A stretch of DNA of 17,135 bases from an uncultured Fidelibacterota bacterium (lineage in GTDB: Bacteria; Marinisomatota; Marinisomatia; Marinisomatales; UBA1611): the NCBI GenBank assembly GCA_913041325.1, contig CAJWHU010000015.1, positions 1-17,135 of the forward strand, in the 5' to 3' direction. Positions 1 to 6,256 of this stretch are shown here, piece by piece. The translations under genes were made by a program, and so were the position numbers. Within the stretch, counting starts at the first letter, position 1. Each line of letters begins with the position of its first letter. A model generated the notes under the pieces. That model saw nothing but the letters and a program-made list of their open reading frames with translations. It was not told where the DNA came from and did no database searches.

Positions 1-2
1 TT

Positions 3-575
3 GATAAAAAAGGAGAACTGGTTTGTAGAAAAGCTTTCCCCTCGATGCCCATTTATTTCTGGAATGACAACAATGATGTAAAATACAACAATGCATATTT
101 TAGCAAGTTCAAAGGAGTTTGGAACCATGGTGACTTTATTAGAATAAAGAAAAATGGAAGCCTAAAAATATATGGCCGCAGTGATACAACACTGAATCCT
201 GGAGGTGTTCGAATTGGAACCGCTGAGATCTACAGAATTGTTGAATCATTAAATGATATTGAAGATAGTATAGTAATAGGACAAGACTGGCTTGGTGATC
301 AGAGGATTGTCCTTTTTGTTAAAATGAAACCTGATATGATTCTAGATTCAAAAAAGATAATAAAAATAAAAAATGAAATAAAAAATAACTGCACTCCTAG
401 ACATGTTCCGAGGAAAATAATTCAGGTTGGTGATATACCCTATACTTTGAGTGGTAAGAAGGTTGAACTATCAGTAAAAAATCTTGTTGAGGGGAAGAGT
501 GTTGATAATATTAATGCCATTCAAAACCCTGAAACACTAAAATATTTCAGAGACATAAAGGAACTAAAATATTAG
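3..575 (+). CDS. Acetoacetyl-CoA synthetase, C-terminal part (5' end outside window)
   Basis: The frame is open from base 3, so this is the last 190 codons of a longer gene; the first ATG at 45 is internal. The enzyme activates acetoacetate with ATP and CoA to acetoacetyl-CoA in the cytoplasm (ketone body, PHB or leucine catabolism). Seen in the sequence: GELVCRKAFPSMPIYFW, then GVWNHGDF, the adenylate-forming hinge/A8 region YGRSDTTLNPGGVRIGTAEIY, VIGQDW, and the C-terminal lysine motif TLSGKKVELSV. These match acetoacetyl-CoA synthetase more closely than acetyl-CoA synthetase, which normally ends near SGKIMRR. The family is about 650 residues long, so roughly 450 residues lie upstream. The stop codon overlaps the stop region of the convergent gapA gene by 4 bases. 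A related short-chain acyl-CoA synthetase is the main alternative. Confidence 0.9.
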   Translation, partial: DKKGELVCRKAFPSMPIYFWNDNNDVKYNNAYFSKFKGVWNHGDFIRIKKNGSLKIYGRSDTTLNPGGVRIGTAEIYRIVESLNDIEDSIVIGQDWLGDQRIVLFVKMKPDMILDSKKIIKIKNEIKNNCTPRHVPRKIIQVGDIPYTLSGKKVELSVKNLVEGKSVDNINAIQNPETLKYFRDIKELKY

Positions 576-1573
576 TCCAGATTATGGAGAACTGTTAATA
601 AATCTGCAACCCTATTAGAATATCCCCATTCATTATCATACCAATTTAAGGTTTTAACAAAATTGCCATCAACTACCCGCGTAAAGGGAGCGTCAAATAT
701 TGAAGAATGTGGATTACCAATAATATCAGTAGAGACTACAGGCAGAGTTGAATATTCCAAGACATTTTTTAGAGACCCATTTTCAGAGGCAGCTCTTACA
801 GCTTCGTTGATGTCGTGTTCTTTTACATTTTGATTTAAACGAACATTAAGGTCTACCACTGAACCATCTGGAACAGGAACCCTCATTGCGATTCCATCTA
901 ACTTACCATTTAGCTCGGGTAAAACTTTACCAACGGCCCTTGCAGCACCTGTCGTAGTGGGGATAACATTTTCAGCAGCAGCTCTGCTTCTGCGCCAGTC
1001 AGAATGTGGTACATCTGCTAGCCTTTGATCATTTGTATACGCATGGATGGTATTTATGACACCCATTTCTATGCCAAAGGAATCATTGAGAATTTTTGCC
1101 ATTGGCGCAAGACAATTAGTAGTGCATGAGGCGTTAGAAACTATTTTATGTTCCGGTTTTAGGCCATTGTCATTGACACCAAGAACCACTGTGTAGTCAA
1201 TTTCATCTTTGGAAGGAACAGTTAGAACAACACGCTTTGCACCAGCGTTTAAATGGTCTTCTAACTGTTTACGCTGTCGAAATATACCTGTTGACTCAAT
1301 TACTATATCAACACCCATCTCACTCCAAGGAAGTTCAGACGGAACGCGCTCTGCTATGAGCTTGACTGATTGGCTTTGAGTCCTCAAAATATCGCCCTCA
1401 AGGTTGACCTGTTCAGGGAAACGCCCCATTACAGTATCGTACTTGAGCAAATACGTCAGCGCTTCTTTGTCGAATATATCATTTATTGCTACAACATCAA
1501 TATCACTCTTATTATTCAAAATACGAAATACAGATCTCCCAATTCTACCAAAACCGTTAATTGCTACTTTCAA
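572..1573 (-). CDS. gapA: Glyceraldehyde-3-phosphate dehydrogenase, type I (active copy)
   Basis: This glycolytic/gluconeogenic enzyme converts glyceraldehyde 3-phosphate, phosphate and NAD to 1,3-bisphosphoglycerate. The 333 residues are the usual family length. Seen: N-terminal Rossmann motif NGFGRIGR (6-13), Asp32 at the end of the second strand, which favours NAD over NADP, catalytic motif SNASCTTNC with Cys150, His177, the phosphate loop TTTGAA around 206-211, and Arg231 in GIAMRVPVP. All key residues are present. The start is a TTG at 1571-1573: GGAGG lies 7 bases before it and it gives the canonical N-terminus MKVAINGFGRIGR. The last four bases of the upstream paralogue (TTGA) overlap this start, so the two are probably translationally coupled. 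The 3' end runs 4 bases into the convergent acetoacetyl-CoA synthetase gene. Confidence 0.97.
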   Translation of the reverse strand: MKVAINGFGRIGRSVFRILNNKSDIDVVAINDIFDKEALTYLLKYDTVMGRFPEQVNLEGDILRTQSQSVKLIAERVPSELPWSEMGVDIVIESTGIFRQRKQLEDHLNAGAKRVVLTVPSKDEIDYTVVLGVNDNGLKPEHKIVSNASCTTNCLAPMAKILNDSFGIEMGVINTIHAYTNDQRLADVPHSDWRRSRAAAENVIPTTTGAARAVGKVLPELNGKLDGIAMRVPVPDGSVVDLNVRLNQNVKEHDINEAVRAASENGSLKNVLEYSTLPVVSTDIIGNPHSSIFDAPFTRVVDGNFVKTLNWYDNEWGYSNRVADLLTVLHNLD

Positions 1574-2589
1574 TTCTCAACCTCCAATTTAGCATAAGCA
1601 TCTATAACGTCTAAAATTCTCTTAGCAAAGCCCCATCCATTGTCATACCAGCAAAGTGTTTTTAGTAGCAAATCTTTGGTAATCATGGTTGCTTTTTCAT
1701 CGAAAACCATAGTCTCCTCCCTACCAATCACATCGCTTGAGACAATGGGGTCAGAGGTATACCCAACAATTCCATTTAGACTTTCCAAAGAATATTTTTT
1801 AATAGCTTGGTTTGCATCATCAATAGATGGCACATTTTTGAGTTCAGTTGTCAAATCAACACATGACCCATTTGGAACGGGGACATTAAAAGCAATGCCA
1901 TCAATTTTTCCTTTATACTCTGGCATTATATCCATGACTATTTTTGGAGCTCTAGTGGAATTTGGAATAATATTTTCAACTGCTGATCTACTCCTCCTTA
2001 GATCCACTCCAGCTGCGTCTGCCAGAGGCTGGTCAGCTGTGTAGGCATGAACAGTAGTCATCATGGCACGTTCGAGACCAAATTTTTCATCCAGCATCTT
2101 AACCATCAATGCCAGCACTTGAGTAGTTGAGGATGTTGTAGAAATAATTTGATCTGAGGTTTCAATACTTTTTTCATTTATGCCTGGAATGATAAATCTA
2201 TCAATGGTATCATGAGGGTTTCTGCTGATTAATACCCTTTTTGCTCCCGCTTTCAAATGAGCAGCTAGCTCTTCTCTTTTCAAAAATCTCCCAGTAGCAT
2301 CTACAACGATATCCACATCAAATGCATCCCAGGGAACATTGCCTGGCTCTCCGCCATTAATTAATCTTGGCCGCTGGTTTTTTACGATTAAATGATTGCC
2401 ATCTAAACGTACCTCATCATCCATCGATCCGTGTATTGAATCTCTAGCTAATAAGTAATGAAGTGCCTCTGAGGAACCAAAATCACTTATAGCAACAAAG
2501 TTATATTTGGGATTGTCATATCCTAGACGGAAAAGATTGCGTCCGATTCTTCCAAATCCAAAAAGTGCAATATTTATTCTGTTTGCCAT
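1570..2589 (-). CDS. GAPDH-like paralogue without the catalytic cysteine (probable pseudoenzyme)
   Basis: A full-length 339-residue GAPDH-fold protein with Rossmann motif GFGRIGRN (11-18) and Asp36 in the NAD-specificity position. Aligned by eye with the neighbouring GapA (offset 4), the catalytic SNASCTTNC reads STTSSTTQV: Cys150 is Ser154 (codon TCA) and the following Asn is Gln157. The phosphate-loop TG is TR (Arg213), and substrate-binding Arg231 is Asn235 (codon AAT, GIAFNVPVP). Active-site His181 and HAYT are kept. The frame is intact, with no sign of decay, so the protein is probably made but unlikely to run the normal thioester chemistry. It could be a subunit partner, regulator or NAD-binding scaffold, or it could act on another substrate; none is shown. 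It is the first gene of the gap operon. The ATG at 2587-2589 has no clear Shine-Dalgarno. Confidence 0.9.
   Translation of the reverse strand: MANRINIALFGFGRIGRNLFRLGYDNPKYNFVAISDFGSSEALHYLLARDSIHGSMDDEVRLDGNHLIVKNQRPRLINGGEPGNVPWDAFDVDIVVDATGRFLKREELAAHLKAGAKRVLISRNPHDTIDRFIIPGINEKSIETSDQIISTTSSTTQVLALMVKMLDEKFGLERAMMTTVHAYTADQPLADAAGVDLRRSRSAVENIIPNSTRAPKIVMDIMPEYKGKIDGIAFNVPVPNGSCVDLTTELKNVPSIDDANQAIKKYSLESLNGIVGYTSDPIVSSDVIGREETMVFDEKATMITKDLLLKTLCWYDNGWGFAKRILDVIDAYAKLEVEN
1581..1585 (-). promoter_or_regulatory. Shine-Dalgarno (GGAGG) setting the TTG start of gapA
   Basis: The minus strand reads GGAGG, seven bases, then TTG AAA GTA GCA. The site lies inside the last codons of the upstream GAPDH paralogue. 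No ATG fits the family N-terminus, so this site decides the start. Confidence 0.8.
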
Positions 2590-2631
2590 ATTATTTCACA
2601 TTTTTAAAATTTTAGTCAAAGCAAGGCTGCA

Positions 2632-2659
2632 ATATTACAATATCTAAATACAATAGCAA
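2632..2659 (-). promoter_or_regulatory. Candidate sigma-70-type promoter of the gap operon
   Basis: On the minus strand TTGCTA (2654-2659) and TAATAT (2632-2637) are separated by 16 bases, about 43 bases before the ATG of the first GAPDH gene. The -10 matches the consensus at five of six positions and the -35 at four. In such AT-rich DNA similar boxes arise by chance, and sigma factors of this lineage may prefer other boxes. Confidence 0.35.
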
Positions 2660-2714
2660 ATTATGAATAACCCTGTAGTTTTTTTAAATGTGACATGAAA
2701 AATTATTTCGTTAT

Positions 2715-2795
2715 TCATTTATAATTCTTAAGTCTCTCTCTATTTTTGAGAAATGCAGCAACTAATAATATTATGATTATTACACCAAATTTCAT
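2715..2795 (-). CDS. Putative 26-residue single-span membrane peptide
   Basis: I do not recognise this gene. The frame reads MKFGVIIIILLVAAFLKN followed by RERLKNYK and TGA. It has one hydrophobic span of about 13-15 residues (4-16) and a strongly basic tail, which by the positive-inside rule would stay in the cytoplasm. Its ATG overlaps the TGA of the upstream 117-aa gene as ATGA, the classic arrangement for translational coupling, and a purine run precedes it. Small size makes chance hard to exclude; the ATGA junction and the clean transmembrane pattern are the reasons for listing it. It would be the last gene of the envelope cassette 2715-4331. Confidence 0.35.
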   Translation of the reverse strand: MKFGVIIIILLVAAFLKNRERLKNYK

Positions 2796-3145
2796 TTTTT
2801 CCCAGACCTGGTGTAGCCCAGCGCTCCATATCTGTCATTTAATACAATTACGCCATCCATCTCTCTATTCGAGCCAATATATGCGGTTGGCTCCTCGTAT
2901 TTATTATAAGTCTGGACATACCCATTTTCATCTTTGCCCGTTCCTAAATATAGTGTCCTTTTTTGATCTTGGTTGTATGCGGTTATAAACCCTCCGTGCC
3001 CATCATCTTTAATAGTGATAGAATTAACCGTAATATCTCCCAAGTTTCCATTTTTAATGGCGATTTCTTCAGCACCGGTTGTTAAAAAGAAAATTGATGT
3101 CAGTAGAACACCTATGAAAAAACTTTTTACGTCTGATATATTCAT
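2792..3145 (-). CDS. Secreted or membrane-anchored protein with three 23-residue beta-type repeats
   Basis: 117 residues, function unknown. Residues 9-24 form a hydrophobic signal or anchor (FFIGVLLTSIFFLTTGA), then a short strand-like region (28-47), then three repeats at 51-73, 74-96 and 97-117. The repeat pattern is G-[FYV]-[IV]-x-[AT]-Y-N, five variable residues, then T/A-x-Y-[LI]-G. It resembles the short 'LYD.dGk.ra.LG'-style repeats found in many bacterial envelope proteins of unknown role; that likeness is from memory. The frame is open further upstream to an ATG at 3217, but AAGGAG five bases before the ATG at 3145 and the hydrophobic N-terminus fix the start here. It lies in a cassette with a two-helix membrane protein and an M14-like peptidase, which suggests periplasmic or surface location. 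Confidence 0.75.
   Translation of the reverse strand: MNISDVKSFFIGVLLTSIFFLTTGAEEIAIKNGNLGDITVNSITIKDDGHGGFITAYNQDQKRTLYLGTGKDENGYVQTYNKYEEPTAYIGSNREMDGVIVLNDRYGALGYTRSGKK
2795..2995 (-). repeat. Three tandem 23-residue coding repeats
   Basis: These bases encode residues 51-117 of the 117-aa protein. Copies 1 and 2 are exactly 23 residues and share G, Y-N, T, Y and G positions (AYN...LYLG versus TYN...AYIG); copy 3 is shorter and more diverged. The likeness is clear at protein level only, so these are old repeats. Confidence 0.6.
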
Positions 3146-3150
3146 TATTA

Positions 3151-3156
3151 CTCCTT
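3151..3156 (-). promoter_or_regulatory. Shine-Dalgarno (AAGGAG) before the 117-aa repeat protein
   Basis: The minus strand reads AAGGAG, then five bases, then ATG at 3143-3145. It is one of only two strong ribosome binding sites in the window and overrides the longer reading from 3217. Confidence 0.75.
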
Positions 3157-3213
3157 GTGAAACATAGAAAACATTCGGTCCAGTGGGTGAGTTATACATC
3201 CAATTAATAATGA

Positions 3214-3489
3214 TCATTGTTTTTTATTCTTACCAACATCATTTAGCTTTCCTTGGTAATCACCCATTTTTTCAATAGTTTGATCTCTTCCCAAGCTATC
3301 TGAATCGAATTCTTTATGCCATTCCTCTTTTGCATGAAGTATTTTCAAAACTATAACACTACTATAAGAAATTAATAAAAAAATATATCCGATTTTATGA
3401 AAAGTGTTATTTCTATCAATCATGAGTAGCATTAATAAAAGTATCAGAGGCATCCATTTTAAAATTTTTCTGACTGCGTCAATAAACAT
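3214..3489 (-). CDS. Hypothetical 91-residue protein with two transmembrane helices
   Basis: Not recognised. Residues about 13-24 (MPLILLLMLLMI) and 33-50 (IGYIFLLISYSSVIVLKI) are hydrophobic and joined by a short polar loop (DRNNTFHK). The remaining 40 residues are hydrophilic and charged, with a lysine-rich end. The basic N-terminus (RKILK) suggests a hairpin with both ends in the cytoplasm. The ATG follows the stop of the M14-like gene after one base, which supports co-transcription. The length and context make it a believable gene, but nothing points to an activity. Confidence 0.7.
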   Translation of the reverse strand: MFIDAVRKILKWMPLILLLMLLMIDRNNTFHKIGYIFLLISYSSVIVLKILHAKEEWHKEFDSDSLGRDQTIEKMGDYQGKLNDVGKNKKQ

Positions 3490-3490
3490 C

Positions 3491-4249
3491 TTACTTCAAA
3501 TTATTTTCAATAAACTCTAACATTTTTTTTTGCTGTGTAAGATAACCCAGACGTGTTTCTATATTAAAATATCTAACATTGCGCCTTAATGCTTCCCATG
3601 AAAGTGATCCATCATCTTTTTCTGGTGGCAAATTTTGCAATACAACGTTGAATGGGCTGAGCGCTAATATTTTGTAGTCATCAATATGTGTGCATATTAT
3701 AAAATCGCGAGGATTTTGATCTTTTTTGATGGATATTTTTTGACTTCTCTCCTCCTCTTTGTAAACGTTATATCCCCTGAAATTATTGTGGACAGATATT
3801 AATTTACCGCCTTGTGCTGGCATTAGAATATCTAAAAAAACTTTTCTCTCTTCATCGAGGTCATCTAAGGCTTGTTCTAAAACTAGTGATCCCCAATCTG
3901 GCTTGAACTTCCTAAGAGCATGATATGCGCCATTCCTTGAAAAAATCCTGTTTGGATCAATTATGGTTTTTTTAAAAGGAACCTCTCTAGTTTTACTTGC
4001 AATAAAAAATGCAATGCCATGATATTTTGTGATATGATGTTCAAGTGCCATTCTTGCCGTTTGCTCATCTCCGTGAAGCCAAATATATCGATTTGGTGAT
4101 TTCCCATTTTCTCTAACATCAAATCTGGCACCTGCAAATGTTATGAAACGATTCAAATCTCCATTCTCTAATGATGAATTATCACTCTTAGAGTGAATAC
4201 TAACTGACAAAATAAGTAAGGGGAAAATATTAATCAGCATCATCTTCAT
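3491..4249 (-). CDS. Predicted M14-like zinc carboxypeptidase or deacylase, exported
   Basis: 252 residues from the ATG chosen here. Motifs fit the M14 / succinylglutamate-desuccinylase-like fold in the right order (numbering from this ATG): LHGDE with His59 and Glu62 as an HxxE zinc pair, IDPNR with Arg101, ISVHN with His154 as the third zinc ligand, and FNIET with Glu231 in the place of the general-base glutamate. This assignment comes from motif order alone. The substrate is unknown; a periplasmic peptide, for example from cell wall, or an N-acyl amino acid is possible. The N-terminus MKMMLINIFPLLILSVSIHS is a likely signal sequence. A TTG at 4268-4270 would add seven residues; the ATG gives the cleaner signal peptide, though neither has a good Shine-Dalgarno. 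The start overlaps the end of the small ORF 4230-4331 in another frame. Confidence 0.6.
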   Translation of the reverse strand: MKMMLINIFPLLILSVSIHSKSDNSSLENGDLNRFITFAGARFDVRENGKSPNRYIWLHGDEQTARMALEHHITKYHGIAFFIASKTREVPFKKTIIDPNRIFSRNGAYHALRKFKPDWGSLVLEQALDDLDEERKVFLDILMPAQGGKLISVHNNFRGYNVYKEEERSQKISIKKDQNPRDFIICTHIDDYKILALSPFNVVLQNLPPEKDDGSLSWEALRRNVRYFNIETRLGYLTQQKKMLEFIENNLK

Positions 4250-4331
4250 TGATTCTATACCAGATAGCAAGGGCGAGAGAACCTACGATAAATATAATTC
4301 CAATTACGAAGATTGTTAATTTAAAGGTCAT
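4230..4331 (-). CDS. Putative 33-residue single-span membrane peptide
   Basis: The minus strand reads MTFKLTIFVIGIIFIVGSLA, then LAIWYRINEDDAD and TAA. There is one long hydrophobic span (about residues 6-24), a Trp-Tyr-Arg interface and an acidic tail. The layout recalls small accessory membrane subunits such as CcoS-type peptides, but there is no real match I can claim. The last 20 bases overlap the start of the M14-like gene, so the two could be coupled. No Shine-Dalgarno is visible; an AT-rich leader (AATAAATAAAACATT) precedes the ATG as for several other genes here. It would be the first gene of the cassette. Confidence 0.45.
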   Translation of the reverse strand: MTFKLTIFVIGIIFIVGSLALAIWYRINEDDAD

Positions 4332-4430
4332 AATGTTTTATTTATTTGGTAATTGACGTGTGTTTGCTATAAAAATTCTGAACATGCGGAAGAGGATTTG
4401 AGCATTTTCTTTCGTTTAAGTTATTTATAT

Positions 4431-5438
4431 CTAGTTCCAAACATGAATATTTTTTTTTGGTAAATATTTTAAAAGAATATTTGTTAACATGTTTAAGCCA
4501 TTTAATCTTTTACTTTTTCTCTCAACTACGGTTTTCCCCTCAATTGCATAATCTTTAAAATAGATGTCAGACTTAGGATCCCTTTTTCGTATGCGATTGA
4601 AGAAATCCTTGTTCATTCTAAAAACACCCAATGTTATGTCCTCAACTTTATCAGAATCGATCACACTAAATACTTCTGAAATAAATTCTAAATAGATTTC
4701 ATACCAGTTGTCTATAAAGATAACTGGGTCAAAACAAAGTCTGATTTTCCATCCAAGATCAGCAGCATATTTTATAGATCTTAGGCGACTTTTCAGTGGT
4801 GGTGCCGACTTCTCATATGAATCACATATGATTTGAGGCGATAGTGTCCATGACAAAATTACATTTTCTAGCGGTCGCATATCTTTAATAGAGGATATCA
4901 ACGCACTTTTTGTCCTTATTTCAATATTAAGATTTATATTTTTCTTGGCGAATTCAATCCAGCGTCGGGTTAGTGGTAGTATGTTTTCCATTGCCAGTAA
5001 ATCGGTGTTATAAGAAATAGAGACAATTGTTGGTTTTGTTGGATCTTTTGGAACCAACAAAGCATCTTTTATTGATTTTCTAAATTCATTCTCATTTACA
5101 AAGACAACTATATTACCTGAATTATACATCCCCTGAAGAAAGCAATAATCGCAGTTATAAATACAATTAAGTACAGGTGTATTGTAATAAATATTGGGAT
5201 TATCAAAGTTTTGTACCAGATCAGAAGCTGGATATAAAAAAGGTTTTGTTTTTTTTGCAAGAATGAGGTTCATGGAAAATTTTTGGGACTGGAAATCTTG
5301 CCCTGACCGATTAAATACGTCTTTATAATGGTCTACCCAAATTACATTAGAATCAGAAAATTTTGATAAAGCAAGCTTTGTGAGCGGTAGGTCGCGTACC
5401 TTTTTTTCTACGTATATATGAGAAAAGCTAGGCTGCAA
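4431..5438 (-). CDS. SPL-like (spore photoproduct lyase family) radical SAM protein
   Basis: 335 residues. NCIYNCDYCFLQ carries the CX3CX2C cluster motif (Cys92, Cys96, Cys99), which binds the 4Fe-4S/SAM centre and has the spacing of the SplB / DNA-repair-photolyase group. Later blocks SISYNTDLL (about 140-148), IRTKSA, LSWTLSPQ, E.SAPPLKSRLRSIKYA and RLCFDPVIF fit the same family. Known members repair spore photoproduct in DNA. Here the position of the B. subtilis hydrogen-donor cysteine (Cys141, aligned from memory) appears to be Tyr143, so the reaction may differ. No ATG fits; the TTG at 5436-5438 gives the family-like N-terminus FSHIYVEKKVRDLPLT. A strong AAGGAGG (5475-5481) lies about 36 bases before it, too far for normal use, so the start is uncertain. 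It overlaps the nucleoside phosphorylase-fold gene by 11 bases. Confidence 0.8.
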   Translation of the reverse strand: MQPSFSHIYVEKKVRDLPLTKLALSKFSDSNVIWVDHYKDVFNRSGQDFQSQKFSMNLILAKKTKPFLYPASDLVQNFDNPNIYYNTPVLNCIYNCDYCFLQGMYNSGNIVVFVNENEFRKSIKDALLVPKDPTKPTIVSISYNTDLLAMENILPLTRRWIEFAKKNINLNIEIRTKSALISSIKDMRPLENVILSWTLSPQIICDSYEKSAPPLKSRLRSIKYAADLGWKIRLCFDPVIFIDNWYEIYLEFISEVFSVIDSDKVEDITLGVFRMNKDFFNRIRKRDPKSDIYFKDYAIEGKTVVERKSKRLNGLNMLTNILLKYLPKKNIHVWN

Positions 5439-6252
5439 GCCTGTCGCATATCTTGAAGAAGGTTCGATTTCTTGCCTCCTTATCTTTTTGTTTAATTATT
5501 TCAAACGCCGGGATCGGTTCTTTAGGATATTTGAGTCTGTATTTTTTCAACTTTATAGCTAATTGATTTTCCTGTGTTTTAGTTATTAAAAGAGTTTTCT
5601 TTACAAAGCAAATCCAATCTAATTCAAATTTATTTAGAATGGGCTTATTTATGTTTTTTATTTTGTTGAATTGATCAAGAAAATTGTCAATCTCATACAA
5701 TCTTCCACTAAGAAAATTGTAAATATCATTATGTTTTAGGCTATTTGTGGATGAGTTCATGTAATCAGAGACTATTTTAAGAAACGCAATGTTGTGAAGA
5801 GGAGTTTTTTTTGAGCAAATTCTGAATACCTCCGAGGATTCCATATCAACCAAAGACATGTAATTCTGACTACCACCTGTGACAGGGGAATCGACCGTGA
5901 TAATTGAATTTTCTTTAAAATCATGTTTCACCAAAATATCTGGGAAAAAAATGGAGCCTGAAACTTCATCTTCTATGCTATTAATTAGATATATATCCCC
6001 GATAGTTGTTCTTTCTTCTGATCCACCGGCGATGCCTATATTTATATATTGAATCTCCTCTCCATAAAATAATTTTGAAAAATATTCTATCCTTGATCGA
6101 ATGTTTTTTTTCCCAACGCCGGTTTTAATAAGACCAATATCTAAATTTTTGTTCAGAAAAAATGGAAAATTAGTCGATGGATATCGCTCTAATTCAAAAT
6201 GTTGAATAAGCGGTTCAGATTCCGCTTGTAAAGCAGTTACTAAACAACGCAT
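5428..6252 (-). CDS. Nucleoside phosphorylase-fold protein (MTA/SAH nucleosidase-like), with C-terminal extension
   Basis: 274 residues. The first 165 or so show the purine nucleoside phosphorylase/MTAN pattern: ALQAESEPL with Glu11, TGVGKKN (44-50), NIGIAGG (71-77), VDMES with Glu138 in the ribose-binding position, and VSDYMNS with Asp163 where MTAN has its catalytic Asp. The Asp rather than Asn favours 6-aminopurine nucleosides such as methylthioadenosine, S-adenosylhomocysteine or 5'-deoxyadenosine. Residues 170-274 form a charged, probably helical extension that I cannot assign; plain MTAN is about 230 residues. The gene begins 4 bases after its upstream neighbour and overlaps the radical SAM gene, so it may clear that enzyme's 5'-deoxyadenosine product. 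Futalosine hydrolase is an alternative, but no menaquinone genes are nearby. Confidence 0.75.
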   Translation of the reverse strand: MRCLVTALQAESEPLIQHFELERYPSTNFPFFLNKNLDIGLIKTGVGKKNIRSRIEYFSKLFYGEEIQYINIGIAGGSEERTTIGDIYLINSIEDEVSGSIFFPDILVKHDFKENSIITVDSPVTGGSQNYMSLVDMESSEVFRICSKKTPLHNIAFLKIVSDYMNSSTNSLKHNDIYNFLSGRLYEIDNFLDQFNKIKNINKPILNKFELDWICFVKKTLLITKTQENQLAIKLKKYRLKYPKEPIPAFEIIKQKDKEARNRTFFKICDRLAA

Positions 6253-6256
6253 TTTA

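Noticed and set aside
1370..2044. Plus-strand open frames opposite the two GAPDH genes
   Set aside because: Antisense to highly conserved coding sequence; translations look like low-complexity shadows.
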